Below are positions 33,985 to 43,495 of a stretch of DNA of 64,000 nt, one piece after another. The stretch is taken from NCBI GenBank assembly GCA_002433485.1, contig DJIF01000150.1, positions 1 through 64,000 on the forward strand, given 5' to 3'. The notes below the pieces were generated by a model. That model worked only from the letters and a program-made list of their open reading frames with translations. It ran no database searches and was not told the DNA's origin. The translations under genes were made by a program, and so were the position numbers. The stretch is from Deltaproteobacteria bacterium UBA6601 (lineage in GTDB: Bacteria; Myxococcota_A; UBA796; UBA9615). Positions within the stretch are counted from its first letter, which is position 1. Each line of letters opens with the position of its first letter.

Positions 33985-36183
33985 GTGCGCTCCTTCTCTA
34001 CCCGTAGCCTCCTCTTCATCGGCTCCGCTCTTGCGGTTGTGTTGGTGGCCATGGTGCTGCCGGTCCTGTTCGGAACTTCGTTTGCCCAGCCGCTGGACGA
34101 GACTGGGCTGGACTCTTTAGGGCTCTCAACGACGGCCGACGACGCTGCAGATGAAGCGGAGCCTGGTCAGCTCAATTCTGAATTGCTGGAGGGCTTGAGG
34201 CTGCTGCGGACAGGACAACTGCGGCCGGAGAATCGGACTCGCTGGGTAGAACGCTTTTCTGATCCGTCTCTGGCGCTCAATGCCCGGCATCTGGCGCCCT
34301 TGTTTGAGATCGGTGCAGAGTCTCTGGCTCAGATTGATGGCGCTCGTATTGCTGTGGCGCGGCGCGATCCTCAGCTGATTCCCTTGATGTTTGAGGCCTT
34401 CCTCAACTCGAAGATGTCCCGTTCGACCTTTGATCCTGACATCTTCGAGCGTCTGCTGCGTGGCCTGCAGTCTTTCTCCAAGGCAGAACTCAGGGAGCTG
34501 TTGGTCGAAATGGACTTGAGCTTTGTGGCTTTGGCCTCTCGCCAGCGGCTTGATTTTGATTGGCTCGAGCCGCTTGGGGTGGGAGAGGAGGACGAACTTT
34601 CGGTGCTACAGCCCTCGCAGCGCCGCGCCGCTGAGCAGACCGCGCGGGTTTGGCTGGAAGAACTGCTGGCCGGTGATCATGGTCTGACCCCTCTGCAGAC
34701 CGACAGTGGCGATAAGGCCTTTCAGTTGTTCCGACGGTTGGAGGCCCAGCACCTGGCTGTGATGCTTAGGGATGGCAGCGAGGAGGATGCTCGGCTCGCC
34801 CTGGAAGTGGCTGTCCAGCGGCAGTTGCTCAGTCCTGAACTGAAGGAAGCACTGCGGGTGCGTCTAGAGAAACAGCCCTTTGCAGGGATGGCTGCTCAGG
34901 CAGCGCGCCTTCAGGAGCCCGGACTGAATCGGGTGCATCTCTATCCGGTAGTCGCTCTCGAGGAGCAGCTTGCCGATCGGGAATGGCTGTTGTCGATTGC
35001 CCGAGAGGGTGCTGTTGAACCCTTGGTGCTGGTCAGTGCGGCCGTCATCCTGGCATTCTTGCTGCCCTTGCTGGCCGCCCGGCTCGTCCGCAGATGGGAG
35101 CAGCTGTGGTTCCGGCTCGCAGCGCTGAGCCTTGCGCCGTTGCTGCTGCTGAGCATTGAACTGGTACTGGCTGCTTGCGCCTATCAGCCGGCTATGGAAC
35201 TGGGGCCCACCTTCAATCCAAACCGTGCCCCGCCGCAACTGCTCACGGAGAGGGTGCTGGAGGGTGAACCCTATGTCGTCAATCTGCCTGGCAACAGTCG
35301 CCAGTTGGTACACCGTCGAGATAAGCCTGCTGGGAGCTTGCGGGTCGTTACCCTCGGTGAGTCTTCAGTACATGGTACGCACTACCTGAACGAGGAGTCC
35401 TTCTCTTCGGTCTTGGAGCGGCGGCTGGCCGGCTCCTTTGGCGCGGGCGAGGTAGAGGTGATCAACCTCGGTGTTGGCGGTGCTTTGAGCGATGAGATCG
35501 TCCACTATGCCCGGCAGAGCTATGTGCTCGACCCCGACTTACTTATCCTCTATTTCGGCAACAACGATCTGGCGGACATCTATCGACTCGCTGGCTTCCG
35601 AGCCTACAGCGCTGGAGGTGTTGCATTACGCTTCGTGCTGGCGCGCTTGCGGGTTGCTCGGCTGCTGTCCAGCCTCCTCCCGGACTGGGCTCTGGGGAGG
35701 GTCGATGCTGAGGGCGGCTGGCTGGATAGCGAAGGGCTGAGCTTTGAAGAGTCGAGCTTTCTGCGTCGTGTCGCTGAGTTGAACCTGCGCAGCAACATGG
35801 AGCGCCTGGTGCGTGACGCGCGGCGACAGGGGGTCGACAGTCTGCTGGTCCTGCAAGCGCAGAACGATGACATGTGTGGACCTACGAACGAGCAGGATGA
35901 CAGCTTTCACTCGGGCTGCTTTCAGCAGGCCCTCAGGAGGGTCGCCTATCAGGTCGCAGCTCGCACCGGTGTGCCTGTGGTCGACATGCCTCAGGCGCTT
36001 CGCTCGCATCGAGGAATGAGTCCGGATCAAGGGCAGTGGGAAGGCGAGATCTTCCAGCCCCGCCGAGAGGGAGCTGGGCATGAGCTGTTCTATGACACCT
36101 GTCACCCTACTCGCCTGGGTCATCAGCTGATTGGCGAGTTCATTGCGCCGACGGCGGTGCGAGTCCTCCGCTTACGGCAATGA
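33985..36183 (+). CDS. Membrane-anchored SGNH/GDSL hydrolase
   Basis: A 732-residue protein with an N-terminal membrane segment or signal (~8-30), a helical region of ~320 residues, two more membrane helices (~345-365 and ~375-395), and a C-terminal SGNH esterase domain. The four blocks are visible: LGESSVHG (~460; Ser nucleophile), INLGVGGA, YFGNNDLADI, and DTCHPTRLGHQ (~704; Asp and His). SGNH enzymes remove acyl groups from lipids or polysaccharides. Membrane placement suggests work on an envelope glycan. Start is GTG, 38 bp after cheY. The helical N-terminal half has no close family that I recognise. Confidence 0.8.
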   Translation: MRSFSTRSLLFIGSALAVVLVAMVLPVLFGTSFAQPLDETGLDSLGLSTTADDAADEAEPGQLNSELLEGLRLLRTGQLRPENRTRWVERFSDPSLALNARHLAPLFEIGAESLAQIDGARIAVARRDPQLIPLMFEAFLNSKMSRSTFDPDIFERLLRGLQSFSKAELRELLVEMDLSFVALASRQRLDFDWLEPLGVGEEDELSVLQPSQRRAAEQTARVWLEELLAGDHGLTPLQTDSGDKAFQLFRRLEAQHLAVMLRDGSEEDARLALEVAVQRQLLSPELKEALRVRLEKQPFAGMAAQAARLQEPGLNRVHLYPVVALEEQLADREWLLSIAREGAVEPLVLVSAAVILAFLLPLLAARLVRRWEQLWFRLAALSLAPLLLLSIELVLAACAYQPAMELGPTFNPNRAPPQLLTERVLEGEPYVVNLPGNSRQLVHRRDKPAGSLRVVTLGESSVHGTHYLNEESFSSVLERRLAGSFGAGEVEVINLGVGGALSDEIVHYARQSYVLDPDLLILYFGNNDLADIYRLAGFRAYSAGGVALRFVLARLRVARLLSSLLPDWALGRVDAEGGWLDSEGLSFEESSFLRRVAELNLRSNMERLVRDARRQGVDSLLVLQAQNDDMCGPTNEQDDSFHSGCFQQALRRVAYQVAARTGVPVVDMPQALRSHRGMSPDQGQWEGEIFQPRREGAGHELFYDTCHPTRLGHQLIGEFIAPTAVRVLRLRQ

Positions 36184-36324
36184 TCAGGTTGCTGTGTCTG
36201 GTGGGTCTCGCTGGCTCGGACCTTGCTGAAGGATCTAAGCTGGCGCTTTCGCCACAGTCGTTCAGTGTTATCTTTGTCCGCTCTGCTCAGCAACAGCGGT
36301 ATCCCTAAGGTGATTGAGGCTTCC

Positions 36325-36642
36325 ATGTACACTCATGTCGTTATGTTCACCCTCCCCGATCCTGAGGATATTCCCAGCACGGTCCGGGCCCTTAGTGGCA
36401 TGGAGGGACGCATCCCGCAGATCCGTTATCTTGAGATCGGCGTTGACGACAGTCCCTCGCCGCGCTCGGCCCACATCCTTTTGGTTACCCGCTTTGACTC
36501 TAAGGAAGCTATGGCCGCCTATCAGGTACACCCCCATCATCGCCATGTGCTGGAGCACCTGCGAGAGGTCGAGGTGAGCGCGGTCAAGGTCGACTACGCC
36601 GAGCCTGCACTCGCTGTAGTTCCGACTCTGGACGGAGTTTGA
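36325..36642 (+). CDS. Dabb-domain (stress-responsive alpha/beta barrel) protein
   Basis: A 105-residue protein that fits the Dabb dimeric alpha/beta-barrel family: MYTHVVMFTL at the start, YLEIGVDDSPSPRSAHILLVTRFDSKEAMAAYQVHPHHRHVLEHLR with the typical Tyr-x-x-His-Pro-x-His. Family members bind or modify small hydrophobic molecules, but most lack known function. ATG is preceded by GAGG six bases upstream; the open frame upstream is not part of the fold. A small hairpin (CCGCT/AGCGG, 36278-36299) lies in the leader. Confidence 0.85.
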   Translation: MYTHVVMFTLPDPEDIPSTVRALSGMEGRIPQIRYLEIGVDDSPSPRSAHILLVTRFDSKEAMAAYQVHPHHRHVLEHLREVEVSAVKVDYAEPALAVVPTLDGV

Positions 36643-36656
36643 AGCCGACCTGAGGT

Positions 36657-37979
36657 TCAGTCTTCGAAGTGCTGATCGACCAGGCTGAGACCGCGGTCAA
36701 TGATGTCGAAGCCTTCGGCTAGCTGCTCTTCAGTGATGGTCAGCGGCGGGTTGCACATTACGTGCCCCCATCGAACAAAGGTAAATAGCCCTTCCTGGCG
36801 GAAGAATGCGCCCAGCTCTCGCATCGCCTCAGAACTACCGTTGTAGGGAGCAGCTGGCTCGCCGGCGCTGTTCTTCTGCAGGTCGATCATGCCGAACATC
36901 CCAATGCAGCGCGCCTCCTTGAAGCTCGAGTGACGTGATGCCAGTCTGTCCATGTGGCCGCGGATGACGCTCTCCATCGCCGCTGCTCGCTCTACCAGGC
37001 CTTCGTTCTCCAGTACATCGAGAACTGCCAGGGCAGTGGAGCAGGCCAGTGCGTGCGAGTTGTAGGTCAGGCCACCCCAGAAGACGTTCTCCTCAAAGTG
37101 TGTTGCCAGTGGGGCACTCAGGCCGACCGCACCCAGTGGCATGTAGCCGCTGGTCAGCCCTTTTGCCATGGTCACGATGTCGGGCACGATATTGCCGTGC
37201 TCAAAGGCGAACATCTTGCCGGTCCGCCCGAAGCCAGCCATGACCTCATCGCAGATGAGCAGGATGCCGTGGCGGTCCAGCAACTCCCGCAGCCCCTTAA
37301 GGTAACCCCGCGGTGGGGGCAGGATGCCGTTGGTGCCGGTCACCGATTCGATGATCATGGCGGCGATGTTGGAGCCGCCCTCGTAGCCGATCACCTCCTC
37401 TAGGTAGCGTAGATTTTCTTCGCATTGCTCGGCCTCGGTCTTACCGAAGGAATAGTTGTAGGGCTGGGGGTCCATGACATGCACGATCCCTGGGGTTCCA
37501 GGTTCATTGGCCCAACGCCGGGGGTCACCGGTCAGCTGCATACACAGGTTCGTGGCTCCGTGGTAGCTCCGGTATCGAGCCAGAATCTTCTGTCGTCCGG
37601 TATAGAGCCGAGCCGCTCGAATGGCGTTCTCGTTGGCTTCCGCCCCGCCAAGGGTGAAGAAGAACTTGTTGATGTCGCCGGGGACCAGCTTCGCCAGTCG
37701 CTCGCCAAGCAGCGCGCGTGGACGGGTCGCTGTAGCCGGAAAAACATAGAGTAGCTGGTCGTTGATGGCGCGGTGCATCGCCTCTAAGACCTGTGGGTGA
37801 CTGTGCCCGATGTTGACGCACATCAGCTGGCTGTTGAAATCAAGGAAGCGCTTCCCCTCAGGAGTCCAGAAGTAGACCCCTTCAGCCCGCTCGACCGGTA
37901 GCGGTGAGACCGCGTCTCCGCGGGCCCAGGTGTACATGGTGTGCGCTTTGCACAGCTCGATCATCTTGTCGGTATTCAT
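36657..37979 (-). CDS. Class III aminotransferase, omega-amino acid type
   Basis: A 440-residue PLP enzyme of class III: VYFWTPEGKRFLDFNSQLMCVNIGHSHPQVLEAM, FTLGGAEANENAIRAARLYTGRQKI, the RSYHGAT loop, CDEVMAGFGRTGKMFAFEH, PLP lysine in TMAKGLTSGYMPLGAV, and FWGGLTYNSHALACS. The pattern is closest to taurine-pyruvate and beta-alanine/omega-amino acid:pyruvate aminotransferases. The substrate cannot be set from sequence alone. The ATG has AGGA upstream. Its start is only 25 bp from the divergent HEAT-like/kinase-like gene, so promoters must overlap coding DNA. Confidence 0.88.
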   Translation of the reverse strand: MNTDKMIELCKAHTMYTWARGDAVSPLPVERAEGVYFWTPEGKRFLDFNSQLMCVNIGHSHPQVLEAMHRAINDQLLYVFPATATRPRALLGERLAKLVPGDINKFFFTLGGAEANENAIRAARLYTGRQKILARYRSYHGATNLCMQLTGDPRRWANEPGTPGIVHVMDPQPYNYSFGKTEAEQCEENLRYLEEVIGYEGGSNIAAMIIESVTGTNGILPPPRGYLKGLRELLDRHGILLICDEVMAGFGRTGKMFAFEHGNIVPDIVTMAKGLTSGYMPLGAVGLSAPLATHFEENVFWGGLTYNSHALACSTALAVLDVLENEGLVERAAAMESVIRGHMDRLASRHSSFKEARCIGMFGMIDLQKNSAGEPAAPYNGSSEAMRELGAFFRQEGLFTFVRWGHVMCNPPLTITEEQLAEGFDIIDRGLSLVDQHFED

Positions 37980-38004
37980 GGAATCCTGGCCGCCTTTCGC
38001 GCCG

Positions 38005-39729
38005 ATGATACACTTCCTTGCCGTGGATTCGCAGCGTAGCCAGGCATCTCCTTCAGTGACCGAGCCCCCCCCCTCGGGGCGTCGCCGCCGTCGTCGTCGT
38101 CGTCGAAAGTCACGTTCCAGTACGCCGGCTGCGCAGAGTCTGGGACCGCAGGTCTTTGACCCTTCGCTGCCTGCGGATCATCCGCTCAGCGCGCAGGAGG
38201 TGGTTGAGTTGAAGCGGCACCTGCGCTTTCTGCGCGAGCATCGCAAGCTGCTCAAGCTCAGGGTCAACGCTACGGAGGACCTGTTGCTGAATGGGGTTCG
38301 TGAGCCTGAGCATCGAGGTCGTTGCCTGCATCTGCTGAGTAAAGTGGACCATTCTGCGGTGGTAGCCGCTTGCGCGCGGCTGGGAGAAGGGGCAGCGCGC
38401 AGCCGTTTGCTGGCCGGCCTCGTGCGATTCTCCACCGATCCGGGGATTTTATTGCTGTTCCTTGAGTCCCTTAGCGATCCTGCCAGTCGAAGGGCGGCGG
38501 CAGGAGCATTTTCCAAGGTCGTTGGGCGGTTGGACTTCGCTGCCATGAGCGAGGCCCGAATGAGTCGCCTGTTGGAGCAGATAGCGGCGATCTTTATCGA
38601 AGATCATGAGCGGGCTCAGGTCTTGTTTGGTTTGCTGCACTCGCCCAGCTTTCGTAGCTCCTTTGCCGAAGCTCTGCCGCGCCTTTCAGCAGCCCTTTCA
38701 CCTGGCTTTAGCGCGCTCAGTGCCGCTTGGGAGGTGGTCATCGCCGGGCAACCGACAGCGGGGAGGGACGGGTTGGTGCGTCAGGGTGTAGTGACCTTGT
38801 TGGCGGCCCCGGAGGCTCAGCTATTGGCCTATCCTGAAGAAATTCGTCTGCGACTGTTGAAGGTAAGTCTGGAACTGGTGGGGGAGCTTGATGATGCGGA
38901 GCGCGCCGCCGCTGCGCTGCTTGAGTCGCTACCTAAGGACAGTTCAGCCTACCGCGACTACGCCCTGGCGAGGGTGCGGGTTCTGCTGCGGCAGCAGATA
39001 GATGTGCGTGCGCGTTGGCAGCTCAAGCAGCTGAAGACGGCTCAGCCGAATTGCCAGGACGCACTGGAGCTGCTCTCTGCCCTTGATGGAAAACGCCTGG
39101 GCCGCATTGCCCTGGGTTGGCCGAGGCGGAGCAACAAGGCGTCAGGCCGGCCTTCAGGCCAAGCACGACGAGGTGGGCTGGAGCCTGGCTTCTGGCTTGA
39201 CCATCAGTGCCGGGTCTGGCTGCGTCGAGGCGTGCCTGAGGAGAAATCTAGATTCGAGCAGGAGTGGCGGGCGCTTGCCGATGTGCTCCTGCCTGGGCTT
39301 GCTACGCCGCTCATTCAGGGCTGTGCAGAGGGAGGTGTCCCGTTCTTCCTGGTCGCTGCCTTATCCAATATGGAAGAGCAGGTTCTCGATGGCCAAGAAC
39401 GGCCCCTGGCAGTCGACCTCAGTCTCGCCGCTCAGGGCCTGGCGGTCATCGCCGCCCTACATCGAGGCGGCTTGACTCTGCCCGATGCGCGACGGCATCG
39501 ATTTCTTTGTAGTTCAGAGCGTCATCCGCGGCTCCGGTTGGCCGACTTCAGCGGGCTTCAACCCGCTAATGCAGCGGACTGCGAGGTGCGCTTGCGACTC
39601 TTAGCTAAGCGTTGGTGTCGTGATCTGCTGGGTGCCCATAGTGAGCAACTATCCAGTGATCTGCGAAGTCTGTTGCAGAACAACCATGTGGCAGCAGCGC
39701 AGTGGGCCAGGGCCCTGGCCGTCGAATAG
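38005..39729 (+). CDS. Helical-repeat protein with Arg tract and kinase-like C-terminus
   Basis: A 574-residue protein of unknown function. Near the N-terminus is a run of nine Arg then Lys (GRRRRRRRRRKSRSS), which could bind nucleic acid or acidic partners such as the poly-acid proteins in this genome. The middle is all-helical and repeat-like (HLLSKVDHSAVVAACARLGEGAARSRLLAGLV). The last ~150 residues faintly follow a protein-kinase C-lobe (AVIAALHRGGLTLPDARRHRFL..., then RLRLADFSGL in place of DFG). The similarity is weak and key residues are missing, so it is not called a kinase. ATG at 38005 is tentative; a GTG eight codons later is possible. Confidence 0.55.
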   Translation: MIHFLAVDSQRSQASPSVTEPPPSGRRRRRRRRRKSRSSTPAAQSLGPQVFDPSLPADHPLSAQEVVELKRHLRFLREHRKLLKLRVNATEDLLLNGVREPEHRGRCLHLLSKVDHSAVVAACARLGEGAARSRLLAGLVRFSTDPGILLLFLESLSDPASRRAAAGAFSKVVGRLDFAAMSEARMSRLLEQIAAIFIEDHERAQVLFGLLHSPSFRSSFAEALPRLSAALSPGFSALSAAWEVVIAGQPTAGRDGLVRQGVVTLLAAPEAQLLAYPEEIRLRLLKVSLELVGELDDAERAAAALLESLPKDSSAYRDYALARVRVLLRQQIDVRARWQLKQLKTAQPNCQDALELLSALDGKRLGRIALGWPRRSNKASGRPSGQARRGGLEPGFWLDHQCRVWLRRGVPEEKSRFEQEWRALADVLLPGLATPLIQGCAEGGVPFFLVAALSNMEEQVLDGQERPLAVDLSLAAQGLAVIAALHRGGLTLPDARRHRFLCSSERHPRLRLADFSGLQPANAADCEVRLRLLAKRWCRDLLGAHSEQLSSDLRSLLQNNHVAAAQWARALAVE

Positions 39730-39750
39730 CAAACTGCTGTCGAGCGAGTT

Positions 39751-40836
39751 TTAATCGGTGATGGTGATGCCGGCCTCTTCAAGTCGGTCGCGGAAGGCGC
39801 TCTTGTCGACCACCTTCTCGTAGGCCGCCTCGGGGCTCACAATCTGGTCCTGAACCAGTGCCCATAGGGCGTCGTCCATAGCTTGCATGCCAATGCTCTT
39901 ACCCATCTGAATGCTGGAGGTGATCTGGGCAGTCTTTCCGTCGCGGATCATGCTTGACAGACCTGAAGTTGCGAACAGGATCTCGAGGGCCGCCACGCGG
40001 CCGCCACCCTTGCGCTTCAAGAGTTGTTGGGCAACGACTCCTTTGAGACTTTCCGCCAGTGACCCCCTTACCCCCTCCTGCTCATCTTCGGGGAACACGT
40101 TGATGATTCTGTCGACCGCCTTGGCGGCGTTGTTGGTGTGGAGCGTGCCGAACACCGTGAAGCCTGATTCGGCTGCGTTAAGAGCGGTTCGGATCGTCTC
40201 AAGGTCGCGCATCTCACCAACCAGAACCACGTCGGGGTCTTCTCGGACTGCGGCCTGCACAGCAGAGGCAAAGCTGATGGCGTGAGTGTGGATCTCACGC
40301 TGGCTGATGATGGACTTCTTATTGGGGTGCACGAACTCGACCGGGTCTTCGATGGTGATGATGTGGAGCTCTTGCTCTGTGTTCATTTTGTCGATGATCG
40401 AGGAGAGCGTGGTCGACTTACCCGAGCCCGTTGGCCCGGTCACTAAAATTAAGCCTCTACGCAGATAGCAGAAGCGCTCTACCTGCTTCGGCAGGCCCAG
40501 CTGGGCGAAGCTCATCAGGCGGGTCGGGATGATCCGGAATACCGCTCCGTAGCCGCGCACCTGCATGAAGAGGTTGACTCTAAAGCGTGCAACTCCTGCC
40601 ACTTCATAGGAGAAGTCGGCGTCGCCCTTGGCGCGGAAGCGCTGCCAGTCCTCGGTATTCATGAGGGGTTTGATGAACTCGACAAAGTCCTGGTTACTCA
40701 GCACTCGAAAACGAACCGGTTCAACGTCGCCCTGGAGCCGGAACATTGGGGGCCGGCCCACCGACAGGTGCAGATCAGAGGCCCCCCTGTCGTTCATCAG
40801 GGTGAGAAAGCGGTCGACCTTGTTGGCGAGTGCCAT
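39751..40836 (-). CDS. pilT: PilT-type pilus retraction ATPase
   Basis: A 361-residue secretion ATPase of the PilT/PilU type. It shows the N-terminal SDLHLSVGRPPMFRLQGDV, Walker A GPTGSGKST (~130), the Asp box IEDPVEFVHPNKKSIISQREIHTH, Walker B with VVLVGEMRDLETIRTAL, and the His box FGTLHTNNAAKAVDRIINVFP. PilT hexamers drive type IV pilus retraction for twitching motility. It lies 12 bp after the HEAT-PilT fusion gene in the same operon. No other pil genes are in the window. PilT and PilU are hard to tell apart; the AIRAGE-type motif is not clearly seen. Confidence 0.9.
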   Translation of the reverse strand: MALANKVDRFLTLMNDRGASDLHLSVGRPPMFRLQGDVEPVRFRVLSNQDFVEFIKPLMNTEDWQRFRAKGDADFSYEVAGVARFRVNLFMQVRGYGAVFRIIPTRLMSFAQLGLPKQVERFCYLRRGLILVTGPTGSGKSTTLSSIIDKMNTEQELHIITIEDPVEFVHPNKKSIISQREIHTHAISFASAVQAAVREDPDVVLVGEMRDLETIRTALNAAESGFTVFGTLHTNNAAKAVDRIINVFPEDEQEGVRGSLAESLKGVVAQQLLKRKGGGRVAALEILFATSGLSSMIRDGKTAQITSSIQMGKSIGMQAMDDALWALVQDQIVSPEAAYEKVVDKSAFRDRLEEAGITITD

Positions 40837-40848
40837 CGGGTTGCTCCT

Positions 40849-43362
40849 CTAGCCAGCCTGACTCTGGCCGGCCAGAAACTCGGGGCTGACCTTGTGTTCA
40901 AAAACGTTCTTATCTTGAGCTCGCAGCCATGCCTGTTCGGGACTGATGCGACGCGCCTCAAGCAGTCGCTCCAGTCCAACATCGATGGTCTGGTGACCGC
41001 GGCTCTTGCCCACCTGCATCTGGCCATAAATCTGATAGGTCTTGTTGTCTTTGATCAGGTTGCGGATGTCCATGGTTCCCATCATGACCTCAAACAGTGC
41101 GACTCTTTCCTTGCCGCTGGCGGTGGGCATCAAGCTCTGGCAGATCACCATCTTGATGGTCTCTGACAGCATCATTCGCACCTGCGCCTGCTCCTTGATA
41201 GGGAAGTTGTCAATGACCCGGTCAATGGTCTTGGGTGCCGAATTGGTGTTGAGGGTGCCGATGACCAGGTGCCCGGTCTCGGATGCTTCGATGGCCAACT
41301 TGACCGTCTCAGGGTCACGCATTTCGCCAACTACGATGACGTCAGGGTCCTGGCGTAGCGCGCCGCGGAGGGCCGCTGCGAAGTCGTCGGTGTGGCGGCG
41401 AACTTCGCGTTGATTGATCAGGCACTCTTTGGGGGGGTGGACGAACTCAATGGGGTCTTCGAGCAGCAGGACATGGCAGCGTTTGCGCTCGTTGAAGAGA
41501 TTCACCAGAGCTGCCAGGGTAGTGGACTTGCCCGACCCTGATGGGCCGGCGACCAGCACCAGGCCCTGTCGGTAGTTGACCAGATCAGCGAGGTGAGTCG
41601 GCAAGCCGATGTCCGTGAGCGTCGGCACCACCTGTGGGATCAGGCGGAATGCCGCAGCCAACCCCTTGCGTTCGACGTAGACGTTGGACCGGTAGCGTCC
41701 ACGGCCGCTAATAGCGTGACAGAAGTCGACCTGAGTGTTTCGTTCCAGCAGTTCCTGTTGAATGGGTTTGAGCAGGCCATGAATGAGCCGATGGGTGTCT
41801 TCCGCTGTGAGCTTGTCCTTGCCAAGTTCGATCAGGTTGCCGTTGATTCGGGCCACCGGCGGGGAGTCGACGACGAGGTGAAGATCCGACGCTTGCCGAT
41901 CACGGACCTCTACCAGTAACTGCTCCAGTTCCCCCAGTTCAGCGATTTCAGCCACCTCCTCTTCTCCTAGGTGAATGGCCGCACTGTCATCGATTGGGGC
42001 ATTACCGAGCAGCTGCTCTATGGCATAAGCTGCGCGATCGCGGACCGCCGCGCTGGTGTCTTGCTCAACGCAGGCCTCAAGGGCTGGGATGACCCGCGGG
42101 TCCTGGAGTTTGACCAGGGTGCGAACCGCTTCGGCTCGGGTCTCCGGTTGGGGCGAAGAAAGGCAGCCGATGACTCCCTTGCACGCGCTCTTGCTGCCGA
42201 TGCGGGCGAGCGCCTCTAAGCAGACCATAGCGGAGGACCCCTGGTTGAGGGCCTTCACCAGTGGGTCGACGGCGCGTGGGTCGCCGATCTTGCCGAGGGT
42301 TTCCGCTGCGATCATTCGCAGCCACCAGTCCTGTTCTTCAAGCAGGTGAATGATGTGCGGTACGCATTCTCGAGACTGAAGGGTAGCGCCAAGCATGAGC
42401 GCCATGGAGCGAACATCTTCGTCCTCATCGCTCATAAGCTTGATCACCGAGCCGGTAATGATGTCGGCGTGGTTGCGCAGCGACACCAGAGTGCGGTCTC
42501 GCATCCAACCCATCAGGTGCTTGCAGAACACCAGTAGCTTGCGGAGGATGCGTTCCTGATCGCCGCGTCGAATCATTACCTCGATGATGCCGCTGCGGAC
42601 TGCCTCACTGCCGTCGGTGAGCAGCGAGAGCAATTGATCCTCGGTGGACTCAGAGCTGCCCAGCTGGTCGATCGCTTCGCCCAATACCCTTACCGCCTGC
42701 TGTTGCACCGCCGGCTCGGGACTCTTGAGCTGAAGGAGGGCGACCCGGACCGCTTCGGCCGGATGTTTGCTAGCCAGAATATTGAGAACAGCAAGGCGGA
42801 TCCGCTCGTCCTTATCGTCGGCCAGGTCAGCTACCTTGCTGAGGATTGCCGGCAAGGACAGCAGCTCATCGCTATCACCAATTTTGGTGATGGCCAGATA
42901 ACGAATCCCTGGCCGATTGTGATCCAGGAAGTTCAGAAACTCTCTACCGATCTGGTCGGCAGGCAGCGAGGAGATCGCCTCCATGGCCCTTTGTGCGAGC
43001 CCCTTGTCACCTTCTCGAACCAGGCGCTCCAGGTGGGTGATCGCGAGCTGCGGATTACTGCGGATTACGGCGTAGAAGATCACGCTTTGGGAGCGGGTCG
43101 TGCGCTGCTTGGCGAGTTCGAAGATCTGCTCCAGGAGGCGGGCATCTTGACGGTCTCGCAGGACCTTCTCGGCAAAAAACCGGACCGTGGTTTCGCTGCT
43201 TGTCATCAGCACGATCAGTTCGTCGGCTTTGAGGTCCTTAACCTGACTAAGGTCGCGAAGAGCCTCGTTCATCTCTTCGCGGCTTGACCAGCTGCGACTA
43301 GTGACCCGTTCCAGTGCCTTGGCACGGCTGGGTTTGCCGCCTGCTCCGCCAAACAGGGCCAT
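40849..43362 (-). CDS. HEAT-repeat-PilT ATPase fusion
   Basis: An 837-residue protein. Residues ~20-470 are tandem HEAT-like repeats (DARLLEQIFELAKQ, IRLAVLNILASKHP, WWLRMIAAETLGKIGDPRAVDPLVKALN, ETRAEAVRTLVKLQDPRVIPALE). A short acidic linker precedes a full PilT-type ATPase (~490-837): ASDLHLVVDSPPVARING, Walker A GPSGSGKST (~606), LLEDPIEFVHPPKECLINQREVRRHTDDF, VIVVGEMRDPETVKLAIEASETGHLVIGTLNTNSAPKTIDRVI. The His box has Asn (TLNTN) where PilT has His, so activity may differ. HEAT repeats probably tether the ATPase to a partner. It is promoter-proximal in the two-gene pilT operon. Confidence 0.88.
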   Translation of the reverse strand: MALFGGAGGKPSRAKALERVTSRSWSSREEMNEALRDLSQVKDLKADELIVLMTSSETTVRFFAEKVLRDRQDARLLEQIFELAKQRTTRSQSVIFYAVIRSNPQLAITHLERLVREGDKGLAQRAMEAISSLPADQIGREFLNFLDHNRPGIRYLAITKIGDSDELLSLPAILSKVADLADDKDERIRLAVLNILASKHPAEAVRVALLQLKSPEPAVQQQAVRVLGEAIDQLGSSESTEDQLLSLLTDGSEAVRSGIIEVMIRRGDQERILRKLLVFCKHLMGWMRDRTLVSLRNHADIITGSVIKLMSDEDEDVRSMALMLGATLQSRECVPHIIHLLEEQDWWLRMIAAETLGKIGDPRAVDPLVKALNQGSSAMVCLEALARIGSKSACKGVIGCLSSPQPETRAEAVRTLVKLQDPRVIPALEACVEQDTSAAVRDRAAYAIEQLLGNAPIDDSAAIHLGEEEVAEIAELGELEQLLVEVRDRQASDLHLVVDSPPVARINGNLIELGKDKLTAEDTHRLIHGLLKPIQQELLERNTQVDFCHAISGRGRYRSNVYVERKGLAAAFRLIPQVVPTLTDIGLPTHLADLVNYRQGLVLVAGPSGSGKSTTLAALVNLFNERKRCHVLLLEDPIEFVHPPKECLINQREVRRHTDDFAAALRGALRQDPDVIVVGEMRDPETVKLAIEASETGHLVIGTLNTNSAPKTIDRVIDNFPIKEQAQVRMMLSETIKMVICQSLMPTASGKERVALFEVMMGTMDIRNLIKDNKTYQIYGQMQVGKSRGHQTIDVGLERLLEARRISPEQAWLRAQDKNVFEHKVSPEFLAGQSQAG

Positions 43363-43450
43363 TTGAAGCCTCTCCGCTGTGCTCGCTCTGGCTGAGCGGC
43401 TGAACGCTGGAAGCTGCTAGTATTCCATAAGATCCGGCCAACCGGTGGAA

Positions 43451-43481
43451 CAGGCTGGCGAGAGATGCTCGCCTGAGCCTG
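43451..43481 (+). promoter_or_regulatory. Strong leader hairpin directly before a ribosome-binding site
   Basis: CAGGCT-GGCGAG, a 5-base loop AGATG, then CTCGCC-TG-AGCCTG give a 12-bp stem with a two-base bulge. The hairpin ends right at the GGAGAGGGG Shine-Dalgarno of the downstream gene. The upstream gene is divergent, so it is not a terminator. Confidence 0.5.
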
Positions 43482-43495
43482 GGAGAGGGGCCTTC

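Noticed and set aside
36241..36254. TGGCG-CTTT-CGCCA hairpin after the SGNH gene as a terminator
   Set aside because: The stem is only 5 bp and is not followed by a T-run.
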